Shown: piece after piece, positions 35,216 to 47,234 of the stretch
Position numbering within the stretch: position 1 is the stretch's first letter
Layout: the number at the start of each line of letters is the position of its first letter
Origin: Emergomyces orientalis
Lineage: Eukaryota; Ascomycota; Eurotiomycetes; Onygenales; Ajellomycetaceae
Length of the DNA: 64,000 bases
NCBI GenBank assembly: GCA_002110485.1
Contig: MOWL01000088.1
Coordinates: forward strand, 310,001 to 374,000
Direction of reading: 5' to 3'
Notes under the pieces: generated by a model
Database searches by the model: none
Told to the model about the DNA's origin: nothing
Seen by the model: the letters and a program-made list of their open reading frames with translations, nothing else
Program-made: the position numbers and the translations under genes

Positions 35216-35377
35216 TGTTGGCATGCCCTGCCTAGAGTAGACCATGTGACCTGCACAGCTAGAAAGCTACAATTGAAAGAATGGGTGCATGGTTGGCTAT
35301 CTAAACTAGCTAGTGAACACGCTGGCAACTATATAATGTGGGGCACGTGATACGGGTAGCCCTAGTATCATCCAACA
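35216..35377 (-). mobile_element. Solo LTR of a copia-related retrotransposon
   Basis: A 162-bp segment bounded by a perfect inverted terminal repeat TGTTGG / CCAACA, as expected of an LTR. Read on the minus strand, its first 41 bases match 36 of 41 to the start of the copia LTR at 62412, sharing the core GATACTAGGGCTACCCG, and later an AGCTAGTT block. Beyond that the two diverge, so they are related but not the same subfamily, or this one is old. No internal coding sequence and no matching 5-bp target duplication (ATCTT versus CAATC) were seen. The element therefore looks like a decayed solo LTR. Confidence 0.7.
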
Positions 35378-36071
35378 CAATCGACCAACCTTGCACCCCT
35401 GACATATCTTCTATATGTTTTTGACAGATGATGATTCTATTGGGTTTCTCGGATTTTTACCTTTTAACTAATTCCAATCCCAAATAACTCTAACCTCCAG
35501 TATGCACCCTTAACCTTGTTGCTGAGATTGAAGCGATTGAATCCTAGAAAAGATGTATTACAGATGTGAGAACGTATAACTACTAACTATGGTTCAATTT
35601 CACATTAGAAAGTAAAAAAACCTCTCATCTTCACTCACCTGAACATCTTTATAATAAGTAACTTATAAAGGCATTCAGCTTGTAAAGGTTCAGAAACTAG
35701 CCTAACTACCTAACTACCTAATCTACGTGAGTTATCTACTATTTTTGAGAGCTTTGTACACGTTTCAACAATTTCCACTCATTAATATTCTTAGTCAGGA
35801 ACAGGCTGGAAGCTTTCACTAATAGGGCTAGAAAACGCGCCCAACGGCCCAAACCTCTAACGGTAACCAACAACGACAAAATATATATCCAAAAGCGATC
35901 CGAGAATACACAGCGACGACAGCGAAACGGAACGTGGCGTGTTTGGCGGAGATTTGATCTTGGCCAGATTTGGCTGCAGGGACAGTATGAAATCGCTCCA
36001 TGAGTTCCCAGGGCCCTGGCAGAGCATCTCAGCCGTTTCTCAGAGATCTATTACCTACTCCCTCCACCTCT

Positions 36072-36096
36072 GCTTCTTCTTCTTCTTCTTCTTCTT
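36072..36096. repeat. (CTT)n microsatellite
   Basis: CTT repeated about seven to eight times, followed by interrupted copies to about 36110. Confidence 0.85.
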
Positions 36097-36785
36097 TGTC
36101 TTCTTCTTTGTCATTTTTGGTGTTCTTTTCCTGCTTGCGCTTCTTCTATTAGAGAATAACATTTCAAAGGTCTTATTATCAAGTCTTCGCAGAGGCAACC
36201 GCCTGTTACTTTTCCCCGAATTTCTGATCATGACAACGGTTACTCCAAAAACGAGTATCCATAAGCCACGGACTACAGCCCCAGGAATCCGTAGATGCAG
36301 CAAGGATGTACTACTGTGCCTAAATGTCTTTGGGATGGCACTGGTCTAATATACCAAGTACTGGCCAGAGCTCTGATTTTCAACCGATCCCGGTCAGCAG
36401 GGCCGTGGAGAATGTCACAGTGCTAGTTAAACATGTGGCCGGGAACCTTTTTTTCTTCACTCGCTTCTCCAGGGGCTGGATTGCTTTCTTTATGCTCTTG
36501 TCCCCACTGCGAATTGACGGAAATACATCCGAGAGACACAATGCCCTTGTTTGTGGCAATCTCAGCTCTTGGAAAATAGCCCGTCACATTTTTGCAATTT
36601 CCGGATTGTTCGCAAAATGCTTTTTATACCCAGCTGAATCCCCCCAAAATTTAATACCGTCCTCATCCACAGATATATATATATATTCCGTGCCTACACT
36701 TGCTACATCCTAACTTCAAACCCCACCGAAGGCGCCACCTCCCCATCTCATTTTGCCTGACAGCTGGGAAATCCACACGGCCAAG

Positions 36786-38607
36786 ATGGGCAAGATCACT
36801 GCACTCTGCCAAATGGCATTGCTTGGGCTGGCAAGCGCCCAGGTTGTCAAACTCCCACTCATGAAGACTGTTAGAGACTTACATCCCAAATTTGACCCTA
36901 TTCTACCCGCTCCACAGAAATACAGTTATACAAAGTGGTCTGCAGATGAGAGTAAATACTTCAATATTCATTTTTCTTTTCATTGATCTGTAAATCAAGG
37001 GTTCCTTGACAGTATAGTGTGAAATAAGAGATTGATTCGCCACACTCTAACTTTTCCTTTTCCGTAGTTCACCGAGGGATTCCGGCGGACGGGTACTGGG
37101 CCTCAAGCCTTTATGACACAGAAAGTGAAAACTATTGCAAAGATGACTTTTCTATATACAATGTTACTTTTATTGATGTGAGAAAGCAATTATATACCTG
37201 TTTTCTCCGCTCCCTTCGTTTAGAATTCTTGTCTATGGTGATCTAATATTGTGAGTTTATAGTGTCCTGAACCCTGGCTTGTAGGCCACTGCGCCAAGGG
37301 ATCTCAAAGCAAAGAAACTACCTTTGACGTGCTTGGACGCCTTCCATCAAGTGCTCGTGGGGTGATCTCTGATCTTCTGCATGTGAAAATGAAGCCAGGC
37401 TTGAGCTTCCGGTACCTTGCTGGTCATTCTGCAATATTTGGAGGAGCCGTTTCATCAATTGAAGGACTCAAAATGATGTTGACAGCAATATGGCATGACG
37501 TATCTGATATATCCGAGGATGAGTTTGCAGAGGCTGTCGCAGCTGACACCTGTGTAGCTGATGAAAATGCCGTAAATGATTTAAAGGAAGGTCATTATGG
37601 GAGGGCTTGGGAGGGGGCGATGACAGTGGCAGCATACTTGAAACTCGTCAAAAACCCCCCATTAGCTACCAACTGCATGAGCAATCAGCTCAAATATCTG
37701 AGCCCATATCTGGATGCAAGATGGGATACGCCGGGCCAATGTCCAAATAAGATAGCACCCAGGCTTGTGCAGCATAAGTAAGTCCCCCTTTGCACAGATC
37801 ACTATTATGATTCTTCTAAAATGGAAGAAAGTCAATGATGGGGCTTCAATGACTAAGAATTATATTAGGACTGTCCTTTTCGCGGATGGCATAGATGTAC
37901 TCGATACCGATCCCGTCCCGGCTGCTGATGCAAAAGTTATTCAATGGGACAAGTCTGATGGCTACCCTCAACCCTGCTGGAGTGTGTCTCAATTATATAG
38001 GGACTCAGAACCTGAGCGTCGGTGGTGTGACATTGATCGCCTCAATGTTTACAATGTCACCTATTCAGACTGTCCGGATCAAGACCCCTGGACAGTCTGT
38101 CATTGCAGTGATTCTGAGCAGTCAGTGGATACAATGGTGACAAAGTTTGGTCGTCTTCCTGCAGGGCTTCGAAGTTATGTTCGCCATCTGCTTGTCCTTG
38201 GGCACAAGTATATTGATTTTAGTACGAATATAGAGGGATGGGACTTGCTTATGTCAGTGGGCCACGCTCCAGACAGCTCGTACATGAGCGCGGCAAGCCA
38301 AATCATTAGCCGTGAATTCGTCGTCAGTGAGACCTGGAAAAACGCCGTATCACAGGATTTGTGCTGGCCAACGCCAATCTACGACACCAGTTCTCGATGG
38401 TACAAAGTATTTGCTGCTACTGGTGTTGCATACCTTTATGACAGCAGTGGCAAGTCGCTTCTCGAACGAGGGTATGATGTATCCTGCATGAAACATGGGC
38501 TTAAGGCGCTGGGTGACTATGTTGGCAGTGAGTATAAACGAACCAGCAAATGTCATGACCGGCTACCGAACGCCCCAATTGTTCATCCTGACGACAACAA
38601 CATCTAA
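36786..38607 (+). CDS. Secreted protein with two tandem related domains, unknown function
   Basis: Four exons, 36786-36951, 37068-37177, 37263-37777 and 37869-38607, give 509 aa. The start MGKITALCQMALLGLASAQV is a typical signal peptide with cleavage after ASA. The mature protein has two halves that resemble each other. Half 1 (about 56-264) has SLYDTES..YC, then YNVTFIDCPEPW, then GRLPSSARGVISDLL; half 2 (about 300-495) has QLYRDSE..WC, then YNVTYSDCPDQDPWTVCHC, then GRLPAGLRSYVRHLL. The paired Cys at 79/93/102 and 317/332/343 suggest disulfides. Half 1 has introns inside the shared block that half 2 lacks. I recall single-domain fungal secreted homologues but no assigned activity. Neither half contains HExxH. 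The third intron, 91 bp and GT-AG, joins the halves in frame, so this is one gene and not two. Confidence 0.75.
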
Positions 38608-39733
38608 CTCCCAGACCCATTGATTGGTGCGCGTGTAATGAAGAAAATGTCCCACCCGTCACCCTCAGTTTGGAAGGAAGAGACCGAGTTGAACCAGGAG
38701 TAGTACCTTAGCAGTCTTCTAATAGCGCCATTTTATTTTCGTCTTTATTTTCGGGAAATGTTTATAGTGCAAATAGGCATGTTCAGGGGTAGTTTGTACT
38801 GTATACAGAGACGGTCCTGGATGATTTAGCTATGACTTTCCTCCTTGATAAATGATGATCATTTCATTAGGCCCCGTACTCAAGGAGGCTTTCTGATTAC
38901 TCAATAGAAATCTCATTTTGAAATAGTTGGTGCAACTTAGATTAACCTGTAGACTTATTATTCTTGTAAGAAAGGGTATTCTGCAAGTGGACGGAAAAGT
39001 TTGAACCTTCCTATCACAGTCTAGCGTATCGTCAACACAGATCATCATTTGATATACGCTAAGGGAGGAAATAATATATCCATCGATATCAGACGCTGTT
39101 GCTTTGCCCATGTACATACATTACCTCTACTATTTCCCTCGTGGGATTCATACAAATCTTAGCAGCCTGTCTCTGTTATAAAACCACCGCCTGCGAGGAA
39201 ACTCTGCAGTGACCCGTTTTTCCAGAAGTTGGATTGAGATTCGGGATCCATAACTAATACGCAGGAGCCACATACCCCAAAATCGGACCTATTTAAGGCT
39301 CACCATGCGACGGGAGAAAAAAACAACATGACGAGCGCTTAATATCCCAGCTAGGATTTAAATACGGGCGCCCAAGAAGAGGAAAAGGAAAGGAAAGACG
39401 GACAGGAAGCAAAAAAGCGGGAAAATCAACAAACAAGGAAGAGAACGGATGTTTGAGAGCAACACAGGAAAACGACGACAACGATGCTGCTTCGACCGTC
39501 CGCTCCCTTTTTGTTACCCTAAACGGTTATCCGTATAACATTTTCATCCACGGGCTGAGTTGGATTGCGCACATTCGTCGATTCAGATCTATTACATACA
39601 ACGCGACCAAACGAGCGAGGGCGTATACCGGTCATCCAACAACACCTACCCATCGACACCACCCATCCATACCTGCATACCTGCATACTCCCAAAACACA
39701 TAAAACGAGAAGTAGAAAAGGATACGAGCAAGA
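38608..39733. other. Intergenic spacer upstream of the metallophosphoesterase
   Basis: Contains the 3' flank of the secreted-protein gene and the promoter of the following gene. A purine-rich GGAAAGGAAAG tract lies near 39378-39400. No gene supported. Confidence 0.5.
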
Positions 39734-41950
39734 ATGGCGCCTCGCTCTCACCGCGACCACTTCATGGAACCTCCTTCTCTCTTTCAGCGCATATACAGCT
39801 CGCTCCCACCCGTTGCAACAACGACATTTGCCAGGATACAAACTCGAGCAACTCGCCTAGCTACATCATATACCCGGGGGACGAGGCGGAGGAGACGATG
39901 CGGATACTTTCTGGGGCTGTTACGGCTGGTGTGCTCACTGCAGAATATCCTGATACTACTGTGGGTGGTGACACTGTGGTGGGGGGAGAGGAAGGTGTTT
40001 CGGGATAGCGTGCGGGAGTGTGAGTGGACAGGGTGGGAGACATGGGTATGTCGTTTTGTTTCTTTTACTCTTATCGTTGCTGTGATCGATCAGCGCGATT
40101 GGTATATAAGGCTTTTAAACTGACAATTTCTGTAATGTGATACGTAGCCGCAAGACGCTTCACCCCATCATGTTATATTCGTGGCAGATCCCCAGCTGGT
40201 GGATCCACATACATACCCCGGCCGGCCGTGGCCGCTCTCCTCCCTCACGGTATTTTACGCTGATTTATATCTCTATCGCACCTACTCATTACTCCAGCGG
40301 GATCTGAGACCAGATACTACCTTTTTCTTAGGGGATCTGTTTGATGGGGGTAGGGAATGGGGGACGGAGAGCAGTTCGAGCCCAGAGGAAAGGTTTAAAC
40401 AATATGGCAACAGCGTCTGGATGAAAGAGTATCGGCGGTTTGTTCGGCTGTTTTTGGATACGTGGAAGTTAGGAGGGGTTGATTCCGCTGCCAGCGAAAG
40501 GGGTCGGAAAATCATAGCCAGTCTACCAGGCAATCATGATCTGGGATTTGGCCATGGGATACAAAAGCCTGTGCTCGAGCGGTTCCAGGCGTACTTTGGC
40601 GTTGGTAATCGAGTGGACGTCCTGGGGAATCATACATTTGTCTCCATTGACACCGTTTCATTGAGCGCGATGGATCAGCCGGATCCCGAAACGGGTAGCT
40701 CTGGGGATACATCGGGGGGTGGCGAGATTTGGAGAGCGGCCGATGAGTTTCTGAATGATCTTTCAAATACAAAAGCACGAGCTGCGAAGGAAGAATTGCT
40801 TGTTCTCCAAGGCCACGCGGAGAATTATTCTACGCCCGCCAAGGTTGTCGATGCCGCCGATCCTTCGCAGCCAGTGATATCCATTACGCCAAGTGATATA
40901 GAGTTGCCTACTATTATCCTTACACATGTACCATTCTATCGTGAGCCAGGGACTCCCTGTGGGCCCTTGAGGGAACGATTTCCACCATCCTCTACTGACC
41001 CATTACCGGAGAAGGACGAAAGAAACGCTATCAGAGTCTCCCGGGGCTACCAATACCAGAATGTTCTGACAGACGCAATAAGCAAGAAAATAATAAGCAG
41101 CGCCGGAGCCAGCGTAAAGCAAATATACTCCGGCGACGACCATGACTACTGCGAAATCAACCATCGCGAATTCAGCGGCTCGCCCAAGGAGATCACCGTG
41201 AAAAGCTTATCAATGGCAATGGGCGTGCGCAGACCTGGCTTCCAAATGGCCAGCATTTATAACCCGATCGACCTCCAGACGGGGAAATCCATAAACTCGG
41301 CCCCTTCATCATTCTCATCCTCCACAATCCAAAACCGCCTCTGTCTCCTTCCCGACCAAGTCTCCATCTTTGTCCAATACGGCTATGTCCTCTTCCTAAC
41401 CGTCCTTGTCCTCCTCATCCGCGCCATCGCCCGCACATTCCGCCCGACCCAAGACCTAACATCACCAACATCATCGCATGACTCCGAACCTCTCCTCCCC
41501 CTCACCAACAGCCACAGCCGCCACTCCTCCAAACACCTAGACAACCCCTCCCTCTCCACAACTTCCAGCACCTCCACCTCCTCCCCCACCTATCACAGTG
41601 AATACCGTTTTTCAAACCGCACCGCATCATCCTCACCGCCGTCCCATGAGGGTAATCGCCCAATAACAAAGCAGGTACAGGTAATTAGCGTACCCGGCAC
41701 CAGCCATGATGATGTCAGTGAAAGTTTACGTCGGGCCGACTTGGCGTTGGATGAGAAGTTGAAAGATCGGAGCTGGGCCCCGAAAAGAGGTGCTAGTAGT
41801 AGCATTAGCTATGATCGTGTTGGTGGCGATGGGAGTGGCCGTCTTCGGCAGTTTAGACGTGTTATGCATACAGAGGTTGTGAAGCCGCTCAGGCGCATTG
41901 CAATTGCGGCCGGGTTATTGTATTTGTGGCTCGTGTGGACGTGGTTGTGA
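39734..41950 (+). CDS. Calcineurin-like metallophosphoesterase, Ted1/Cdc1/PGAP5 family
   Basis: Two exons, 39734-40045 and 40148-41950, joined in phase 0, give 704 aa. The metal-binding motifs are in order: VADPQL at about 116-121, FLGDLFDGGRE with Asp near 167, GNHD at 232-235, THVPFYR near 363-369 and GDDHDYCE near 433-440. An N-terminal span LICSL-type region, QNILILLWVVTLWW, precedes the catalytic domain. A second span, QYGYVLFLTVLVLLIRAI, and a C-terminal one, AIAAGLLYLWLVWTW, follow it. Family members act in the ER or early secretory pathway as Mn-dependent enzymes removing ethanolamine phosphate from GPI anchors. This copy is longer than yeast Ted1 because of a Ser/Thr-rich loop between the last two spans. 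The small basic N-terminal tail (TRRRRR) favours a cytosolic N-terminus. Confidence 0.9.
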
Positions 41951-42867
41951 TGGTTTTTTCATTCTTCTTTTCCTTTTCATTTTTTTTCTTCCCTTTTTTG
42001 GGTTCTTTTGATGTTTTATTTATATTTGAATGCATGTGTGTTGTCCCGAAAATAAATGCGGGAGGGTGGGGTCGGTGGGGCCGCATTTTTATTTTCGCAT
42101 TTTTACTTGGAGCCTTGGTTTTATCTTTGGTTTACATTGCATGTAATCCGTTACACTAGCACGCTGAAATTTTTTTCGTTTACCCCTTTTTATCAATTTG
42201 TATGGAACTGTCCTCACGCACACTTCTTTCTCAGAGTCACGACAAAATTTAACTTCAGTACATGTATTATCAACTATTACTACATGCACGCAGAAGCTTA
42301 ATGAATAAACCCAAAATATATAACCCAAATTCAGAACGACACAATCCAATTGCTCAAGGTATATCTAAAATCTCTTATCACCGCAACCAGCTATTAATCA
42401 CTGAAACAGCTCTACTACTTGTTCTCTGTCAGCTTATCTGTTTCTTGGTTGGTAAGATATGTATTGGATATACGTGTTGCTACTCCGTACATACCTGTTG
42501 GGTTCGTGAACGATAGGGACGCCAGGGATCCTTTGAATGTCCGTGCTCGGATCCGAATTTAGTGCCGAAGAAAGGCAAAGCTACTTGAATCACGCTCGGC
42601 ACCGTAAGTTCTGAGGGCTGAGGCTGAGGAGAGAAGAGTGAGATAAAGTTTATGCAGCAGTAGACGCCTGATAAATAAAGTCCACAGTAATTTGGTTTTA
42701 TATTCTCTGGTTTCTCCCATGATCCATCGTTGTTCAGTCGCGCCGTCCTTTGAACCGCTAACATTTACCCTTTGAATAACGGCCTTTCGTTGATCGTCTG
42801 TCTCACCTGGTGCCGCTCGCCCAACTCCTGATCTTTTGCTAGCAGCGCGAAGAATTCAGCTTTGATC
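41951..42867. other. Intergenic spacer
   Basis: T-rich 3' flank of the phosphoesterase gene, then promoter of the thioesterase-like gene. It contains one TACTCCGTAC motif. No gene supported. Confidence 0.5.
42481..42490. repeat. TACTCCGTAC motif, copy 3
   Basis: Ten-base match to the 1220-1230 motif, 378 bp upstream of the thioesterase-like start codon. Confidence 0.45.
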
Positions 42868-43629
42868 ATGACAGACAAGTACCCTGGCAGCCCGACCTCA
42901 GCTCGCCTAGCTGACTCTTCATATAACTCGCCGTATGCGCGTACCGGTGCTCCCCGCCCTCATCCCAACACAGATCCATACGCGGCCCTTCGTGGCAGCG
43001 CGCTCTCTACTTTGGAGGCCATGGGGTTTGACCCTACAACCATGATCGAGCATGGAATACTCTGGGCCGAACATCAAGACCCCTTTGGCCATGTCATGCA
43101 TAGCCAGTTCGTGATCTTCTTAGGGTGCTGCTTCTACCGTGTTATGGAAAGCTATGACGAGTTCCTCAGTAAGGAAGAGTTAGAGGGTATGACTCGAGCC
43201 AAAACTGTCATCCCAGCTATAACCAAGTACGAGCTGGATATTCGAAGGCAGGTCAAATACCCCGACGTGGTTTGTACATGTACTTCTTAGATTTAATGTG
43301 TCTGATAATTACAGCCAAGCCTTTGCTAATTTAATTATTGTCCCAAGGTAATTGCCGCTTACCGGCAGGACCGCATAGAGCCCACACGAAATAATGGGAC
43401 TACAGTGCTTTTTTCACTAAAACAGCAAGCTATTGTTGCTGAACTTCGAGGCTATTCAACATACGTAGACGCAAAAACTGGCCGTCCGGTGGATATTCGC
43501 ACGCTTGGTGGCGGTTTTCCAACACTTTATGAGGGATTCACGAAGAAATCTGAACAGGCCAAGCTCTTGAAGGAGAAATGGGACAAGGAGCACCCTAGAC
43601 CCTCGAAGAATGTGAAGGCTAAAATTTAG
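42868..43629 (+). CDS. Hotdog-fold thioesterase-like protein
   Basis: Two exons, 42868-43269 and 43348-43629, joined in phase 0, give 227 aa. The 4HBT-like signature is HQDPFGHVMHSQFVIFLGCC, with the Asp-x-x-Gly-His-Val pattern and the following Tyr-containing helix FYRVMESYDEF. The second part, VVIAAYRQDRIE and AELRGYSTYVD, supplies the remaining strands of the hotdog fold. The substrate is unknown; acyl-CoA thioesters are typical of the family. The N-terminal 40 residues are rich in Pro, Ser and Ala and may be flexible or targeting sequence. The donor is GTTTGT, a weak form also used in NSA2 in this window. The ATG at 42868 was taken because the upstream in-frame codons only reach a TTG. 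Confidence 0.8.
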
Positions 43630-43936
43630 AACTCATCTACTCAAGGGGGGCGCACCATTTCCCACCGAGTGAGGCTCATGTGGATTGGAGATATTCAGAG
43701 GAAAAGGAGAGGGCAAAAGATGTGACCGGAATGAAACCCGAGTATAACGGACCGAAGGGCTAATTAAGCTTTGGGCTGTGTGTTGTCTTTCACCAAGACT
43801 GCTTTGTGCATGGGAGAAGCTCAGCTCGTACTAAATTTATTCACATATTCCATAAATTTCTCCCTCTTTTATAACAATCAAATTATTATGTATGCTAATA
43901 TCATGAGAATGTCTTCTATTTTAATTCAGCATATTC

Positions 43937-43945
43937 TACTCCGTA
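43937..43945. repeat. TACTCCGTA motif, copy 4
   Basis: Exact 9-base match, about 310 bp past the thioesterase-like stop codon. Confidence 0.4.
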
Positions 43946-46900
43946 TCGATTTCATGTAGCCTCTACGGATACTGTGTGGCGTCCCAGTCTATTTTTCAAC
44001 CCCGTTTAGTATTCATGAGGCTAACCAGATTCCTGCCCACTCTATATCGCCGGCATCATTCGCTTCGGGTTCTGTTCCAACCCCAGCACACGACTGTATG
44101 AGTAAAAGAGCATTTCAGCTTGCTCTCAGCAGCTCATACATGAGAAAAGATGGGCACAGTTGATGGATAGGAAACGACCACTTGAAAATCAAGCAGCCTC
44201 TCCTTTTGATCGTTAAGAACAACAAAAGTGACCGTCACTCAGATCAGGGACGAAACTCTTCCATTTCCGAAAATATTATCTAACTCCGTCACGTCCATTT
44301 TTTAAAGCAGGAAACATTTTGTGCATCTTGCAGTTTACCGCGACTCTATAACAAATCGCAAGACTGCAACGTCGAGAGCGATCATGAGGCGATCTTTGTA
44401 CTGCTTGTATGCTAGGTTGTCAATTCAAAAGCATTCAACCGTGTCGTTTGGGAAATAAAAGGAAAGATTAAGGTCATGATGGATTTTAGCCAATACCGGT
44501 TTTTAACTCTTGCGCCTGGCCTCGACCACATCCAATGTACTCACGAAAATTTCCATGGATAGCTACCTACCTAGGTACTTATATCATACGAAATGCGAGA
44601 GAAAACAAGGAGAGCACACATACGCAATTGACCCCATTTTCTACTTATCTCTGTCAAACACCTTCAACTTCTATTTAAGAAAATATTTAAATCTAGAACG
44701 AGTGTCCGTTTCTATTTATGGTGCCAACTACGCCACCTCCATGGCACCTCAAGAGACAAGCTTTCCACAAGCTCAATTGGGGAATGTCCAACCCTGTGCA
44801 CAGTAATCCCGTACGTGGGCGGGAACGGATATTCGAGTGACCATAAAAATATGGAACTCTCACACGAAGACCCACATGTAGGTCGTACGTCCATATCAAT
44901 TCCCAACTTATCTATCACATCTTCCTGCGCTTCAGCCCTCGGTAACACGGTTACATACAAGTCTCGACTTGTCGAAGCCTGATCTGGACAATAATTCAGT
45001 TGTCTAGGCTTTGGGTTTTCTTTTCTTTTTTTTGCCTTTTTATTGGCAGTCGTATAAAATCTTGCGTTTTGTTCCATTTTCATTCCAATCAGCCGTTTCT
45101 TTTTCTTTTCCTTTTTCACTTCTCTTTTTTGGTGACGAATGTGACTTATACCAAACAGACGTACATAAAATATTGAAGTTTATGCAGGGGCTAATATTTT
45201 CTTTTCAGTGAGCCATTTTCTTCGACCCACGGTCAACTTCTCACTTTGTTCAACTGTTACGCGGACTGCTATGCATGGATCAAAGTCGCCGGCTCCCTGG
45301 TGAGGAGGGATGTCCGTCATGAGAACACCCAAGAACGGCACAGGATAATTAATATTTCCACCATAATGTCAGCAAATACCTGCCGTATCCCTCAAAATCG
45401 AGAGGCAAATTCCTTGTACCTTCTGGCAGCAAAGGTTCGCAACACTACCCTATCTTTTCTTCAAGGGTGTATTCCATGTACTCTCTGCTGTGATGTCCAA
45501 CAAGACTCTCTGGATATCGTAGGAAAATAGTACGTGATCTGAGATAAGCTGTGAGTGAATAGAGTAGCAGGATGGCTTGACATGGCGTGTGGCGCATATG
45601 CTCTATGGCGAATTACCGTATCAACGCGGCTTTGGACATTTCTGCATGGGTCCGAGTCAGCGGATCAGCATCTAAATTCTTTGGAGAAACCAAGTCACTC
45701 TGCCGGAGAACAATTTTTGTCTACTGCAATATTCAGCAGTTCAATTAAAAAATTAAAAATAAATAAATAATACGAACGGTATGACAGATTTGACAGCTAG
45801 GTCAACGTCCTTTGTTTAGTTCATCCAGACTATCAGCCCATGCGAATTTCGTGGTTTTCATTCCAGAAACTCGACGTTCAGGGGTGAGGGCTCTTGTGGA
45901 GTAAACGCGATCGACATAAGCATCCGCCCTGCTAGCCACACGGCCCACAAGTGCCTCACTAACCTCGCGCCAGACAAGCATACCTTCAATCCTTCTTGAC
46001 AAGCCACATCCATCCACCCGCCAAGTTCCGACATTCGCAGAGAGAGGTTAAACTCAAAATGGGGCACACCCATAATCGTTATTATTATTATTATTTAAAT
46101 AAACCACCTCTGCAGAAGCAAAACCTGGCCTCGAGAAAAGAAGAAAAAAGGAAGCTTCACTAATGAAAAAGGATTTTGTGCATCAAGGCGAGCTGCTATC
46201 TCGGAGCCGCATGAGCTGCTTCCGAGAAGTTTAATCTGACCAGTTTCGCTAGCCAATGGAAAGCTCCACACAGTCTCCATCTCACTGCACAGAGTGAAGA
46301 TCGCAATCCCAGGAAAGGGGGAAGACGAGGAAAATTATGCTCCAGGGCCAGGTTGCAGGACAACGCTGTCAGTGTTAGGGTGGCTTAGCACGTTGTCGCA
46401 AGCATCGCGTTTATCCAACGGATTTTCTCGCATTTATCGGTTTGATGTGTCGCTGTTAAGATAATTGTGCATTACAGGTTCAGATTATGAATCAGTAGGG
46501 CGCTGGAAGGGAAGAGGTTGCCCTACAATGGCCTATTCTGGTAGATTACCAGCGGAGACAAAGCTGCTTTCGGAACACTTGAAAGACGGGGTTACATCCA
46601 CTGTGACGGAATACCATCTCACACTGGCCTGTGTGGTGCTGCATGCTTGGGCTCCCGGCGTGTGAGACACATTGCCAGCGCAGGATAACGATGGATGGGT
46701 AGATTGTTTCACCATTATTTTAGGACTGGTCTACGTTGTTTATGGGACTAACAGCATTCCTGTTTTGGAAACCATCGCATCGAAATACATCCGTTTACCT
46801 GACATATGCGTATCGATTGATGTTCTTTTCTTCTCTTACAGACACTACCCCAGTTTCTCTCGGATGCCTTTTGCCGTACATACTCCATTCCATTGGTGGG

Positions 46901-47224
46901 TATCGCCACGAAAGGAACAAGCTCCAGCCTTTCTGAGAAAATGCTCTGTCCAACGATAAGGTGGAAATCTGAAGATCGACTGGGCACATCATCGGATCAG
47001 CAGCATTATCAGTGATTATCACGAAATACCCCATCCAGATGTCCACAGACCCATCCAACGATGCTTGTTTGTGAATGTGGGTCATGTGACTATCACTCCA
47101 TAAGCTTTAATTGAGAGTAATTGGCTGCACAGGTTGGCTGACGTGGAGGTGGATGTATGCAAGAATGGTGGATGGTTATCTCCAATACTGCACAAACGAG
47201 GTCGTGCACGAACAGGAATCTCCC

Positions 47225-47234
47225 TACGGAGTAC
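47225..47234. repeat. TACGGAGTAC motif, copy 5
   Basis: Ten-base match, 743 bp upstream of the tyrosinase start codon. Confidence 0.4.

Larger units (their letters stand above)
34377..36785. other. AT-rich intergenic block with a solo LTR
   Basis: A 2.4-kb spacer without a supportable gene. It contains a (TA)n run at 34826-34846, a GTACGGAGTAC palindrome, a 162-bp solo LTR on the minus strand, and a (CTT)n run near 36072-36096. The last 120 bp include a TATATATATAT run near 36672-36685, which may serve as TATA for the following secreted-protein gene. Confidence 0.6.

Noticed and set aside
36786..38607. Zinc metalloprotease assignment for the two-domain secreted protein
   Set aside because: No HExxH or equivalent zinc ligand set is visible in either half.
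45802..46041. Minus-strand coding-like frame in the 4.3-kb spacer
   Set aside because: Begins after a stop without ATG, no acceptor at its 5' end, no recognised motif. A 29-bp putative intron inside it is too short.
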